Shown: positions 25,106 through 33,643 of the stretch, one piece after another
How the letters are laid out: each line of letters begins with the position of its first letter
How positions within the stretch are numbered: the stretch's first letter is position 1
From: R-RK-3 sp963834945
Lineage (GTDB): Bacteria > Pseudomonadota > Alphaproteobacteria > Rhizobiales > Rhodomicrobiaceae
Length of the DNA: 64,000 nt
Assembly (NCBI GenBank): GCA_963834945.1
Contig: CAWIDT010000004.1
Location: 124,001 to 188,000, forward strand
Reading direction: 5' to 3'
Program-made: the position numbers and the translations under genes
The notes under the pieces: generated by a model
The model's input: only the letters and a program-made list of their open reading frames with translations
Told to the model about the DNA's origin: nothing
Databases searched by the model: none

Positions 25106-26089
25106 ATGCAAAAACGCAAATTGGGCAATCAGGGGCTGACGGTCTCCGCACTCGGCCTCGGCTGCATGGGCATGAGCTGGGCCTATGGGCAAAGCGATGA
25201 TGCCGAATCGACCGCCACCATCCATCGCGCCATCGAACTCGGCATCAATTTCTTCGACACCGCCGAGGTTTATGGCCCCTACGAGAACGAGAAGCTTTTG
25301 GGCCGTGCTCTGGCCGGCAAGCGCGACGCCGTGGTGATCGCGACGAAATTCGGCTTCAAGATCGTCGATGGGAAAAATGAGGGCCTCGACAGCCGGCCCG
25401 AAAATGTCCGCGCGGCCTGCGAGGCGTCGCTGAAGCGCCTCGGCATCGAGACGATCGACCTGCTCTATCAGCACCGTGTCGACAAGGCCGTGCCGATCGA
25501 GGACACCGTCGGCGCCATGGCCGCGCTGGTCGCGGAAGGCAAGGTGCGTTATCTGGGCCTGTCCGAAGCGTCCGGCGCCAGCATCCGCCGCGCCCACGCC
25601 GTGCACCCGATCAGCGCGCTGCAAAGCGAATATTCGCTGTGGGAGCGCAACATCGAAGGCGGCACGCTCGATGTCTGCCGCGAACTCGGCATCGGCCTCG
25701 TGCCCTATTGCCCGCTGGGGCGCGGCTTCCTCACTGGTCAGGCGAAGCGCGCCGAAGACTACCCCGAGGGCGACTACCGGCGCGGCGATCCGCGCATCCA
25801 GGGCGAGAATTTCGACGCCAACATGAAGCTCGTCGAAGCCGTCCAGACGCTCGCGTCGGCGAAGGGCGCGACGCCTGCCCAGGTGGCGCTGGCCTGGCTG
25901 CTGGCGCAAGGGCCGGACATCGTGCCGATCCCCGGCACGAAGCGCCGCCGCTATCTGGAGGAAAACGCCGCCGCGACCGAGTTGCAGCTTTCAGCGGCGG
26001 AGTTGCAGCAATTGGAGGACGCCGCGCCGCGCGGCGCAACCGCCGGCCCACGCTACGGCGAGCGCATGATGGCGATGCTCGACCGCTAA
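25106..26089 (+). CDS. aldo/keto reductase
   Basis: A 327-residue NADPH-dependent aldo/keto reductase, AKR13-like. Family motifs: LGNQGLTVSALGLGCMGMS, INFFDTAEVYGPYENEKLLG with catalytic Asp and Tyr, the lysine in VVIATKFGF, the LLYQHRVD histidine, and VPIPGTKRRRYLEENAAA for cofactor binding. Ribosome site GAGAGGAG. It is a single-gene unit. The substrate is unknown. Confidence 0.92.
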   Translation: MQKRKLGNQGLTVSALGLGCMGMSWAYGQSDDAESTATIHRAIELGINFFDTAEVYGPYENEKLLGRALAGKRDAVVIATKFGFKIVDGKNEGLDSRPENVRAACEASLKRLGIETIDLLYQHRVDKAVPIEDTVGAMAALVAEGKVRYLGLSEASGASIRRAHAVHPISALQSEYSLWERNIEGGTLDVCRELGIGLVPYCPLGRGFLTGQAKRAEDYPEGDYRRGDPRIQGENFDANMKLVEAVQTLASAKGATPAQVALAWLLAQGPDIVPIPGTKRRRYLEENAAATELQLSAAELQQLEDAAPRGATAGPRYGERMMAMLDR

Positions 26090-26135
26090 AAAAAGCCCTC
26101 GCTTTCCGCGACAAGGCATCGCGGCAAGCGAGGGC
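26088..26135 (-). terminator. intrinsic terminator for the minus-strand Cys-rich gene
   Basis: Stem GCCCTCGCTT (26095-26104) with AAGCGAGGGC (26126-26135), extended inside by CCGCG/CGCGG. Seven A bases at 26088-26094 become a T-run when read on the minus strand, so this is a proper intrinsic terminator for transcription coming from 26183. It may also act weakly on the aldo/keto reductase transcript, which ends inside it. Confidence 0.75.
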
Positions 26136-26182
26136 AGGGAGGGGAGGCTTTTAATCCTGGCGTCCGCGCCGGGGTAAATCTT

Positions 26183-26422
26183 CTATCTCGACTTGCGGCA
26201 GGCAACGGCGCGGCAGCACTTGCCGCTGAAGGCGGCGCAGAACGGCTTGTCGCCCGGCTTGCATTTCGGCACGATCTTCGGCGCGCATTTCAGCGTCTGC
26301 GACCGCGCCATTGTCCCCAGTTGCGCTGCGTCGATGCGGCCCGCCTGGGCGCTCGGGACGGCGGCGGCCAGGACAAGGGCGGCAAGGCTCGCGCGTTTGA
26401 CGCAACGAGCGAGTGTTGGAAT
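26183..26422 (-). CDS. small Cys-rich secreted protein, 5' end fused to a repeat
   Basis: The supported part is about 75-80 residues: a signal peptide (KRASLAALVLAAAVPSAQAG), then RIDAAQLGTMARSQTLKCAP and a core with six cysteines (KCAPKIVPKCKPGDKPFCA, GKCCRAVACR). The cysteine spacing suggests a disulfide-stabilised periplasmic or secreted peptide. No ATG, GTG or TTG lies directly before the signal peptide; the reading frame runs upstream through the mosaic repeat (26432-26597) to 26698, with a TTG inside the repeat. The 5' end here is therefore approximate. It is closed by the terminator at 26088. Family not recognised. Confidence 0.5.
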   Translation of the reverse strand: MPTLARCVKRASLAALVLAAAVPSAQAGRIDAAQLGTMARSQTLKCAPKIVPKCKPGDKPFCAAFSGKCCRAVACRKSR

Positions 26423-26431
26423 CCGCGACTT

Positions 26432-26597
26432 CCCCTCACCCGGCCGCCTTCGGCGTCCTCCCTCACCCCGCTCGCGAGCCCTTACGGCGAACGACAAGCG
26501 TTCGCCTGCGGGAGAGGGCAAGAAGGTGCTGTGGCCCGCCCTCTCCCCTTGCGGGAGAGAGCGTCCGCCGTAAGGCGGGCGGGTGAGAGGGAAGCCG
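26432..26597. repeat. GGGAGAGG mosaic repeat upstream of the Cys-rich gene
   Basis: Contains CCCCTCACCCGGCCGCCTTC, then CTTACGGCGAACGACAAGCG and TTCGCCTGCGGGAGAGGGCA, then CCCTCTCCCCTTGCGGGAGA and CGTAAGGCGGGCGGGTGAGA. The central block is nearly identical to 20190-20227 within ureF. GGCGAACG/CGTTCGCC forms a hairpin. Confidence 0.75.
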
Positions 26598-26754
26598 AAA
26601 ACACGGCCTCTACGCAGGCGTGACGTCCAACGCAAAAGTCTCCATGCGCTACATCCGCGAACACGCTCTCGACCGCCATCCATCCAACCGCCCCGCATTT
26701 GTCCAACCCTTACCGGATTGGTCGCGGCGGAGGCGGAACCGGTTCAAACGCGCA

Positions 26755-28185
26755 TCAAAGCAGCTTGCCCGGATTGAGGATGCCGCGCGGGTCAAAGGCG
26801 GCCTTGATCTTGCGCATCAGCTCCATTTCGAGCGGCGATTTCACCTTGGGCAGCAGATCGCGCTTCTGCTGGCCGATGCCGTGCTCGGCGCTGATCGAGC
26901 CGCCGAGCTCCAGCACGATGGCGTTGACGGCAGCGGAAACCTCCGGCCAGCGCGCCAGAAACGCAGCCTTATCGGCTCCGGCGGGCTGGCTGACATTGAA
27001 GTGGATATTGCCGTCGCCATAATGGCCGAAGGGCATGGGGCGGCAATCTGGGATGATCGCCTTGACGCCGTCGATGGCGCGGCCCAGAAACTCCGGCAGC
27101 GCCGCGACGGGCACGGATACGTCGGATTTGATACTGCCGCCCTCGTAGAGCTGCACCTCCGAAAGCATCTCGCGCAGCCGCCAGAACTCGGCGGCCTGGG
27201 CGAGCGAGGACGCGAGCACCGCATCGGCGACGATCTCCGCCTCGACGGCCTGCACCAGCAGCGCCTCCGCCCGCTCTGGTGCCTCGTCGGCCCGCTGACT
27301 CGCCAGTTCGATCAGCGCATACCAGGGATGCGAGGCCCCAAGCGGATCGCGCGTGCCCTCGGCATGGCGGAGAACGAACTCGATGCCGATGCGCGGCAAC
27401 AGCTCGAACGCCGTCAAATCACCAGCGCCGGTCTCAAGCGCCAGGTCGAAGAAGCGCGCGGCGTCATCCAGGCTGGCAAAGCCGGCAATTGCGGTCGCCT
27501 TGCTCTTCGGCGCGGGCACCAGCCGCAGCACCGCCGCCGTGATGATCCCGAGCGTGCCTTCCGAGCCGATGAACAGATCGCGCAGATCGTAGCCGGTATT
27601 GTCCTTGCGCAGCGCCCGCAGGCCATCCCAGACGCGCCCGTCCGCGAGCACCACTTCCAGCCCCAGCACCTGCGCGCGGGCATTGCCATAGGCGAGCACC
27701 TGCAGCCCGCCCGCATTTGTGGCAAGATTGCCGCCAATCTGGCATGACCCTTCCGACGCGATGCTGAGCGGGAACAGCCGTCCCGCCTCCTCCGCCGCCT
27801 TTTGCGCCCGGGCGAGCGTCACGCCCGCCTCCACGATCAGCACATTGCCGCGCGGATCGACAGCGCGGATGCGGTTCAGCCGTTCCAGGCTGACGAGCAC
27901 CTCGTTGCCGAACGGAATCTGCCCGCCGACCAGCCCGGTATTGCCGCCCTGCGGCACGATGGCGGTGCCTGTCTCGCTCGCCAGCGCCAGGATGCGCGAA
28001 ATCTCCCCGGTGCTGCCCGGCTTCAGGATCAGCGGCGTCCTGCCGTGATAGAGGCGGCGCCATTCGGTGAGATAGGCCTCCATGGCGGCGGGATCGGTGA
28101 TGGCGTATTTCTCGCCGACGATGGCGATGAACGCGGCCAGTGTTTCGGTCGATGGGGCGCTGATGGCGGGCGAGCTGGATCGCAT
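26755..28185 (-). CDS. FAD-binding 2-hydroxyacid dehydrogenase (D2HGDH/GlcD-like)
   Basis: A 476-residue VAO/PCMH flavoprotein. The FAD motif GTAIVPQGGNTGLVGGQIPF, the AEEAGRLFPLSIASEGSCQI and GGNLATNAGGLQVLAYG blocks, GSEGTLGIITAA, and the C-terminal metal site FGHYGDGNIHFNV and SAEHGIGQQKRDLL are all present. It fits D-2-hydroxyglutarate dehydrogenase or a related D-lactate/glycolate oxidase; sequence alone does not separate these. The start is ten bases after the Sua5-type gene stop, so the two form an operon. Confidence 0.9.
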   Translation of the reverse strand: MRSSSPAISAPSTETLAAFIAIVGEKYAITDPAAMEAYLTEWRRLYHGRTPLILKPGSTGEISRILALASETGTAIVPQGGNTGLVGGQIPFGNEVLVSLERLNRIRAVDPRGNVLIVEAGVTLARAQKAAEEAGRLFPLSIASEGSCQIGGNLATNAGGLQVLAYGNARAQVLGLEVVLADGRVWDGLRALRKDNTGYDLRDLFIGSEGTLGIITAAVLRLVPAPKSKATAIAGFASLDDAARFFDLALETGAGDLTAFELLPRIGIEFVLRHAEGTRDPLGASHPWYALIELASQRADEAPERAEALLVQAVEAEIVADAVLASSLAQAAEFWRLREMLSEVQLYEGGSIKSDVSVPVAALPEFLGRAIDGVKAIIPDCRPMPFGHYGDGNIHFNVSQPAGADKAAFLARWPEVSAAVNAIVLELGGSISAEHGIGQQKRDLLPKVKSPLEMELMRKIKAAFDPRGILNPGKLL

Positions 28186-28194
28186 GGCGTTTCC

Positions 28195-29151
28195 TCAAGC
28201 GGGACGCGGCGCGGCGGCGCGGCGCAGCCGGTCATTGATGGCCTCTCCCAGACCATGATCGGGAATCGGCGCGACGGCAATCACCTCGGGGCCAGCCGCG
28301 TCGAGGCTGCGCAGATGCGCAAAGAGGTTGGCGGCGGCCTCACGCAGATCGCCGCTTGTGCTGAGGTTCAGGCAAGCGGCGTCGCAAATCTCCTGCGGGC
28401 CGAACGCCAGGAATGCCTCGCCGCCCTGCGGCGAGGCGGCGTTGAGCCTCATTTGCGCGCCCGGCGCGTAATGCGAGGCCAGCATGCCCGGCGCCTGCGG
28501 CCCGGTTTTCGCTGCCGGTTCCGTGAGGGCGCTGCGCAAAACAGCTTCGATGCTCTGGCGCGGCACGGCGCCGGAGCGCAACAGCACAGGCCCGGAAGCG
28601 GCGAAGCCGACGATGGTGGATTCCAGGCCTGCGGTGGCCGGGCCGCCGTCGAGGATGCAATCGATGCGGTCGCCGAAATCGGCGGCGACATGTTCGGCGG
28701 TCGTCGCGCTGACCCGGCCCGAACGGTTGGCGCTGGGCGCCGCGACGGGAACGCCCGCCGCCTCGATCAGCGCTCGGGCGATGGCATGCGAGGGCACGCG
28801 CAAGGCCACCGTCGGCAGCCCGGCGCTCACCAGATCGGCGAGCGGCGCATCGACGCGGCGCGGCACGACGAGGCTGAGCGGTCCCGGCCAAAAGGCCTCC
28901 GCCAGATCGCGCGCCTCAGGCCCGAATGCGCCCAGCCGTTCGGCGCGCCCGAGATCGGCCACATGCACGATCAGCGGGTTGAAGCGCGGCCGCCCCTTGG
29001 CCTCGAAGATCCGGGCGACCGCTTCGCCGTTTCCGGCATCGGCGCCCAGGCCATAGACGGTTTCCGTCGGAAACGCCACCAGACCGCCCTTGCGGAGGGT
29101 CCCTGCGGCGCGTTGCAGCACATCGAGCGAAACCTTGGTGATCTTTTCCAT
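28195..29151 (-). CDS. tsaC: L-threonylcarbamoyladenylate synthase (Sua5/TsaC type)
   Basis: A 318-residue enzyme making threonylcarbamoyl-AMP from threonine, bicarbonate and ATP for the t6A37 modification of ANN-decoding tRNAs. The YrdC core shows GGLVAFPTETVYGLGADAGN, AKGRPRFNPLIVHV, WPGPLSLVV, VALRVPSH and APSANRSGRVSATTAEHV. A linker and a C-terminal Sua5 domain (QAPGMLASHYAPGAQMRL) make it the long Sua5 form. The start at 29151 (MEKITKVS) is chosen over a further upstream one. Confidence 0.93.
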   Translation of the reverse strand: MEKITKVSLDVLQRAAGTLRKGGLVAFPTETVYGLGADAGNGEAVARIFEAKGRPRFNPLIVHVADLGRAERLGAFGPEARDLAEAFWPGPLSLVVPRRVDAPLADLVSAGLPTVALRVPSHAIARALIEAAGVPVAAPSANRSGRVSATTAEHVAADFGDRIDCILDGGPATAGLESTIVGFAASGPVLLRSGAVPRQSIEAVLRSALTEPAAKTGPQAPGMLASHYAPGAQMRLNAASPQGGEAFLAFGPQEICDAACLNLSTSGDLREAAANLFAHLRSLDAAGPEVIAVAPIPDHGLGEAINDRLRRAAAPRPA

Positions 29152-29293
29152 CTGCGTCGAAATCTCGGGGAATACCGCCAAGCGGCGGTGGCCCTTGGCG
29201 GAACCTCTCCTTGCGGTTAAGCGCATTCCCTATACATTATACGGTTAACCAAAGCTGCCGGAAACGGGCGGCGAATCCGTCTTGGGAGGATCG

Positions 29294-31072
29294 ATGCCTT
29301 ATAAGGCTCCCGTCGCCGATATCCTGTTCACACTCGACCACATCGCCGGTTTTTCGGACCTTCTTGACCAAGGTCTCTTCGGCGATCTCGACCGCGCCAC
29401 CGTGGAAGCGGTGCTCGATGAAGCCGGCCGTTTCGCCGCCGAGGAACTGGCGCCCATCAATCGCAGCGGCGACGAGCAGCGGGCGCGGCTCAAAGACGGA
29501 GAGGTGGTGCTGCCGCCCGGATGGAAAGAGGCTTATGCCAAATTTGTCGAAGCCGGGTGGAACGCGCTGCCTTCGCCTCCCGAATTCGGCGGACAGGGGC
29601 TGCCGGTCGCCGTCGCCATGGCGGTCACCGAGATGTGGAACGCCGCCAACATGGCGTTCGGGCTGAACCCGCTGCTGACCCAGGCTGGCGTCGAGGCCGT
29701 GAGCAAATATGGCTCGGAGCTGCTCAAAACCAAATATCTGCCGAAAATGGTCTCGGGCGAATGGACCGGCTCGATGCAGCTCACCGAGCCGCATGCCGGG
29801 TCCGATCTGCGCTTCCTGAAGACGCGAGCCGTGCCGCAAGGCGACGGCACTTTCCGCGTCACCGGCACCAAGATCTTCATCACCTTCGGCGAGCATCCGC
29901 TGACCGAGAACATCATCCACATCGTCCTTGCCCGGCTGCCGGACGCGCCACAGGGCACCAAGGGCATTTCGATGTTCCTGGTGCCGAAATTCCTGGTCAA
30001 TGACGACGGCTCGCTGGGCGCGCGCAATGATGTCCACTGCGCCAAGCTGGAGCATAAGCTGGGCATTCATGGCAGCCCGACCTGCGTGCTGAATTACGGC
30101 GATGCGGGCGGCGCTACCGGCTGGATGATCGGCGAGCCCAATCGCGGCCTGCAATATATGTTCACCATGATGAACCAGGCGCGGCTCGGCGTCGGCGTGC
30201 AGGGGGTGGGGCTGGCAGAACACGCCTTTCAGGATGCGCTGGCCTATGCGCAGGGCCGCAAGCAGGGCAGCATCGAGACGACGGCGGCGAACGACATGAC
30301 GCCGATCATCAACCACCCGGATGTGCGCCGGATGCTCTTGACGATGAAGGCGAAAATCGCCGCCGCGCGCGCCATCTGCGCAACCAACGCCGTCGCCATC
30401 GATATGGCCAGGCACGGACGCGACGAAGCCGCCCGCGCCAAGGCCGACGCGCTCGCCGCGCTGCTGACGCCGGTTTCGAAAAGTTTCGGCTCCGACATCG
30501 CCGTGGAAGTCGCTTCGGACGGTATCCAGGTGCATGGCGGCATGGGTTTCATCGAGGAAACCGGCGCGGCGCAGCATTATCGCGACGCCCGCATCGCGCC
30601 GATCTACGAAGGCACCAACGGCATTCAATGTGTCGATCTGGTCGGGCGCAAGCTGCCGATGAATGGCGGCGAGACGGTCCGAGCCTTCATCGGCGATTTG
30701 AAGGAGACGGTGGCCCAGGTGCGGGCCTCGAACGAGCCGGCCTTCGGTACGATGGCGGCCTGCCTCGCGGACGGTGTGGCCGATCTGGAGGAAACCACCG
30801 GCTGGATGTTGCGCAAGCTCGCCGAAGCGCCCAAAGCCGCGCTGGCGGGTGCAACGCCTTATGGACGCCTCTTCGCGCTGGCGGCGGGCGGCGTGTTCCT
30901 GGCCCGCGGCGCGCTGGCGGCGGCGCGCGGCGGCAATGGCGGCGGCGCGCATATCACGCTGGCGCGGCATTTCGCCGAAACCCAGGTTCCGCTGACGGCG
31001 GGGCTGAAGCCGGTGATCTACAATATGCATGAAACCGTGCTTGGCGAGATTGCCGAGGCGGCATTGGCCTGA
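29294..31072 (+). CDS. acyl-CoA dehydrogenase, DmdC-like
   Basis: A 592-residue flavoprotein dehydrogenase. N-terminal helical domain (MPYKAPVADILFTLDHIAGF), the middle domain with MQLTEPHAGSDL and KIFITFGEH, and the catalytic region GGMGFIEETGAAQHYRDARI, then APIYEGTNGIQ with the catalytic Glu. The extra C-terminal domain (about residues 470-590) is typical of the 3-methylmercaptopropionyl-CoA dehydrogenase (DmdC) group, many members of which act on other acyl-CoAs. The ATG at 29294 follows GGGAGGA. It forms a unit with the SDR 43 bp downstream. Confidence 0.9.
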   Translation: MPYKAPVADILFTLDHIAGFSDLLDQGLFGDLDRATVEAVLDEAGRFAAEELAPINRSGDEQRARLKDGEVVLPPGWKEAYAKFVEAGWNALPSPPEFGGQGLPVAVAMAVTEMWNAANMAFGLNPLLTQAGVEAVSKYGSELLKTKYLPKMVSGEWTGSMQLTEPHAGSDLRFLKTRAVPQGDGTFRVTGTKIFITFGEHPLTENIIHIVLARLPDAPQGTKGISMFLVPKFLVNDDGSLGARNDVHCAKLEHKLGIHGSPTCVLNYGDAGGATGWMIGEPNRGLQYMFTMMNQARLGVGVQGVGLAEHAFQDALAYAQGRKQGSIETTAANDMTPIINHPDVRRMLLTMKAKIAAARAICATNAVAIDMARHGRDEAARAKADALAALLTPVSKSFGSDIAVEVASDGIQVHGGMGFIEETGAAQHYRDARIAPIYEGTNGIQCVDLVGRKLPMNGGETVRAFIGDLKETVAQVRASNEPAFGTMAACLADGVADLEETTGWMLRKLAEAPKAALAGATPYGRLFALAAGGVFLARGALAAARGGNGGGAHITLARHFAETQVPLTAGLKPVIYNMHETVLGEIAEAALA

Positions 31073-31115
31073 CTCTACCGGCCAGACCATTCATCGCGGG
31101 AGAAAGCGGACAGGC

Positions 31116-31982
31116 ATGGAAACGCTCAAGGGTAAAACGCTGTTCATCACGGGCGCCAGCCGCGGCATCGGGCTGGCCATCGGCCTGCGCGCGGCCCGCG
31201 ACGGAGCCAATGTCGCCATTGCGGCAAAAACCGCCGAGCCGCACCCCAAGCTCGAGGGTACGATCTACACCGCCGCCGCCGATATCGAGAAGGCGGGCGG
31301 CAAAGCGCTGCCGCTGATCTGCGACATCAGGCATGAGGAGCAGGTCGCCGAGGCGATCGCGAAGACGGTGGCGGCGTTCGGCGGCATCGACATCTGCGTC
31401 AACAATGCGAGCGCCATTTCGCTGACGCCGACGCTTGCCACCGACATGAAGCGCTACGATCTGATGAACCAGATCAATGCGCGCGGTACGTTTCTCACCT
31501 CCAAACTCTGCATCCCGCATCTGGTGAAATCCGAGAACCCGCATATCCTGACGCTGTCGCCGCCCCTCGACATGAAGCCGAAATGGTTTGCCGGGCACGT
31601 CGCCTATTCCATCGCCAAATACGGCATGAGCCTGTGCGTGCTGGGATTGGCGGAAGAGTTGAGGCCCCAGGGCATCGCGGTGAACGCGCTTTGGCCGCGC
31701 ACGACCATTGCCACCGCCGCCGTCGGCAATCTGCTCGGCGGCGATGCGATGATGCGGGCCAGCCGGACGCCGGAGATCCTGGCGGACGCCGCCCATCTGA
31801 TCTTCACTCAGCCCTCGCGGGAATTCTCCGGGCGCTTCTGTATCGACGACACGCTCCTGAGCGAATATGGCGTGACCGATTTCGATCATTACCGGGTAGA
31901 CCCCGGCGCCGACCTGGCACCGGATTTCTTCGTGCCCGCGGACAGCGTTCCGCCCGTCAGCCTGAAAGCCGTCGCACGCTAA
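31116..31982 (+). CDS. SDR family oxidoreductase, HSDL2-like
   Basis: A 288-residue short-chain dehydrogenase. Cofactor motif FITGASRGIGLAIGLRAARD, the AAKTAEPHPKLEGTIYTAA segment typical of the HSDL2/hydroxysteroid-dehydrogenase-like group, CVNNASAISLT, the YSIAKYGMS catalytic Tyr/Lys, and the NALWPRTTIATAA block. The start at 31116 follows GGGAGAAAG. It is coupled to the acyl-CoA dehydrogenase, suggesting a role in fatty-acyl or related catabolism. Confidence 0.9.
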   Translation: METLKGKTLFITGASRGIGLAIGLRAARDGANVAIAAKTAEPHPKLEGTIYTAAADIEKAGGKALPLICDIRHEEQVAEAIAKTVAAFGGIDICVNNASAISLTPTLATDMKRYDLMNQINARGTFLTSKLCIPHLVKSENPHILTLSPPLDMKPKWFAGHVAYSIAKYGMSLCVLGLAEELRPQGIAVNALWPRTTIATAAVGNLLGGDAMMRASRTPEILADAAHLIFTQPSREFSGRFCIDDTLLSEYGVTDFDHYRVDPGADLAPDFFVPADSVPPVSLKAVAR

Positions 31983-32025
31983 AGCCTGATCGGATTAGAT
32001 GCAGGCAGCCGGGGCCGACCTCTAC

Positions 32026-32106
32026 CGAAATCCCCGTGAAAACGGGGATCCAGTAAGCTATTGAACCATCGGTTAATGCCGGATCCCCGCCTTTGCGGGG
32101 ATTTCG
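32026..32106 (-). repeat. 81-bp twin-hairpin repeat, copy 2
   Basis: The reverse complement of the repeat at 5661-5741, about 73 of 81 positions identical by eye. The two hairpins (CCCCGT/ACGGGG and CCCCGC/GCGGGG) are better preserved here. It adjoins RIME-like copy C. Confidence 0.8.
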
Positions 32107-32131
32107 AAAAGGAGTCTCTATCAAAAATGAT

Positions 32132-32201
32132 TTTGCTCCAATCGGAGCGGGGCTCTAACTCTTTGTTCGATCGCATTTCTCGAAGCAAACCAGCGTCCAT
32201 C
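32132..32201 (+). repeat. RIME-like repeat, copy C
   Basis: Reads GCTCCAATCGGAGCGGGGCT, CTAACTCTTTGTTCGATCGC, ATTTCTCGAAGCAAACCAGC and GTCCATCC, matching the middle of copy B in ureF (CGGAGCGCGGCTCTAATTCT, CGGCGTCCAC). Confidence 0.7.
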
Positions 32202-32280
32202 CCCGCCTTCGCGCATACGCGCTAACATACCGGCAATATACGCTCCGAGGGCTGCCCCAGATCGCCCCCTCTCCCGTGGG

Positions 32281-33430
32281 AGACCTCTGCGAAATGCAGC
32301 GTTTTCCATGGTTGAGGCATCGACGTCCGAATTCACCTCGCGCACAGCCGGCAGATCAGCACCCAGCTTCCCTATCCTGCGCCATGGCCTCACGCTCCGG
32401 CCAGGCTGATTGCCCGGCGCAGGTTGAATATCGTCAGCACGCGATGCATGTCGGCCAGGTTGTGGCGGAAGTCCCGGTATCGCATCCGGGCGCGGCCATA
32501 AAGCCGCTTCAAACTCCCGAATACCTTCTCGACCGCGGCCCTGCGCCTTGCGATCAAAGCGTTGCGGCGCTGCTGCCAGCGCGGCAGGCAAGGCTGGTTC
32601 TTATGCCCGCGATGTATGATCCGGTCCTTGATGCCCTGCCGCTTCAAAGCCGACCGGCCCGCTTGCTCTCATAGCCTTGTCGGCATAGACCGCCTTCTCA
32701 TCGCCGCCAATCAGCGCATCGGCGACACTGCTCTCATTCACATGCGCCGGCGTGAGCGCAAGCCGGCGCACCAGGCCAGAGCCCTCATCGGCTGCCACAT
32801 GCACCCGGTAGCCGAAATAGCTCTTGCCGTTCTTCCTGGTGAAGCTGGCTCCCGGCTCCGCCGGCAGAGACGGCTTGGAAGAGGCCGCAAGCGGCGGCCG
32901 GCGCGACGCTGCCGTCACGATGGTGGCATCGATCAGCGTACCCTTCTTCACCATCAGCCCCTTCGCCTCAAGCTGCCGGTTCACCTCGGCGAAGGCGTCC
33001 TCCAGAAGCCCGGCCGCCGCGCAGTCGTTGCGGAACCGGCACAAGGTGGTCTCATCGGGCGTGCCTGCCTCCAGCGAAAAGCCGCAGAACAGGCGGAACG
33101 ACACCCCGTCGATCAAAGCCTCCTCCAGCGCCGGATCCGACAGGTCGTAGAGGCTCGCCAGATACAGAGCCTTCAGCATCGGCAGGGCCGGATAGGGCTT
33201 GCGGCCGACCGAGGCCGTGCGCAGCTGCGCCGCCAGATGCCCAAGCGGCGTCCAGTCGATCACCACAGACAGCGCCTTCAGCTTCCCGCGCAGCCCCATG
33301 CGCGGGTCCAGAAACGCCTCGGCGAAGCTCTGCTGAATGTCGGCCATCACACTCTCCGGAGAATCAAGCTCGGGCAATTGAATCACGAATCACGAATCTC
33401 GCCCGGAAGCTGCATTTCGCAGAGGTCTCC
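32281..33430 (-). mobile_element. IS5-type insertion sequence, decayed
   Basis: Terminal inverted repeats AGACCTCTGCGAAATGCAG at 32281 and its complement CTGCATTTCGCAGAGGTCT ending about 33429 bound a frameshifted transposase. Both flanks carry CCTCTCCC-type repeat sequence (CCCTCTCCCGTGGG on the left, CATGGGAGAGG on the right), so the element sits in a mosaic repeat. Because the target is itself palindromic, the exact ends and any target duplication cannot be fixed by eye. Confidence 0.75.
32390..33386 (-). pseudogene. IS5 family transposase, frameshifted
   Basis: The N-terminal part (FLDPRMGLRGKLKALSVVID, then YPALPMLKALYLASLYDLSD, ETTLCRFRNDC) and the first catalytic Asp (GTLIDATIVTA) are intact to YADKA near 32690. 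There the frame breaks: the expected ESKRAGRL is in a second frame and the rest (KRQGIKDRIIHRGHKNQPC, then the catalytic Glu region AAVEKVFGSLKRLYGRARM) in a third. Two small indels near 32645-32690 explain this. No transposase should be made unless by frameshifting. Confidence 0.8.
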
Positions 33431-33545
33431 CATGGGAGAGGTCGGCGCTGGAAGGGCCGGGATGAGGGGAGCCAACGCTTCTGTCGAGGCTCTACATGCC
33501 CTCGCCCCGGCCCCTCCCCACGGGAGAGGGGGCAATCCTGGGCCG
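33431..33545. repeat. mosaic repeat flanking the IS5-type element
   Basis: Right-hand remainder of the target repeat: CATGGGAGAGGTCGGCGCTG, GATGAGGGGAGCC, then CCCCGGCCCCTCCCCACGGG and AGAGGGGG. The left-hand remainder is at about 32262-32280. Confidence 0.6.
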
Positions 33546-33589
33546 CTCTCGGAGCCCATATCGCAGAAGGTTAGCGCTTATGCGAAGGC

Positions 33590-33643
33590 GGGGCTGGATG
33601 CCGGTTTGCGTCGAGAAATCGTGCGAAAACAATGAAGCCTAGA
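33590..33643 (-). repeat. RIME-like repeat, copy D, split by IS481
   Basis: GATGCCGGTTTGCGTCGAGA, then AATCGTGCGAAAACAATGAA and GCCTAGA. It continues after the insertion sequence at 34690 as CCTAGATCATGATCGGTTCT. Joined, it matches the reverse complement of copy A. The IS481 element used the CTAG in its middle as target. Confidence 0.7.

Noticed and set aside
23244..25151. A 635-codon minus-strand open frame
   Set aside because: Antisense to the DEAD-box helicase, which has every family motif on the plus strand.
29237..31090. A 617-codon minus-strand open frame
   Set aside because: Antisense to the acyl-CoA dehydrogenase; shadow composition.
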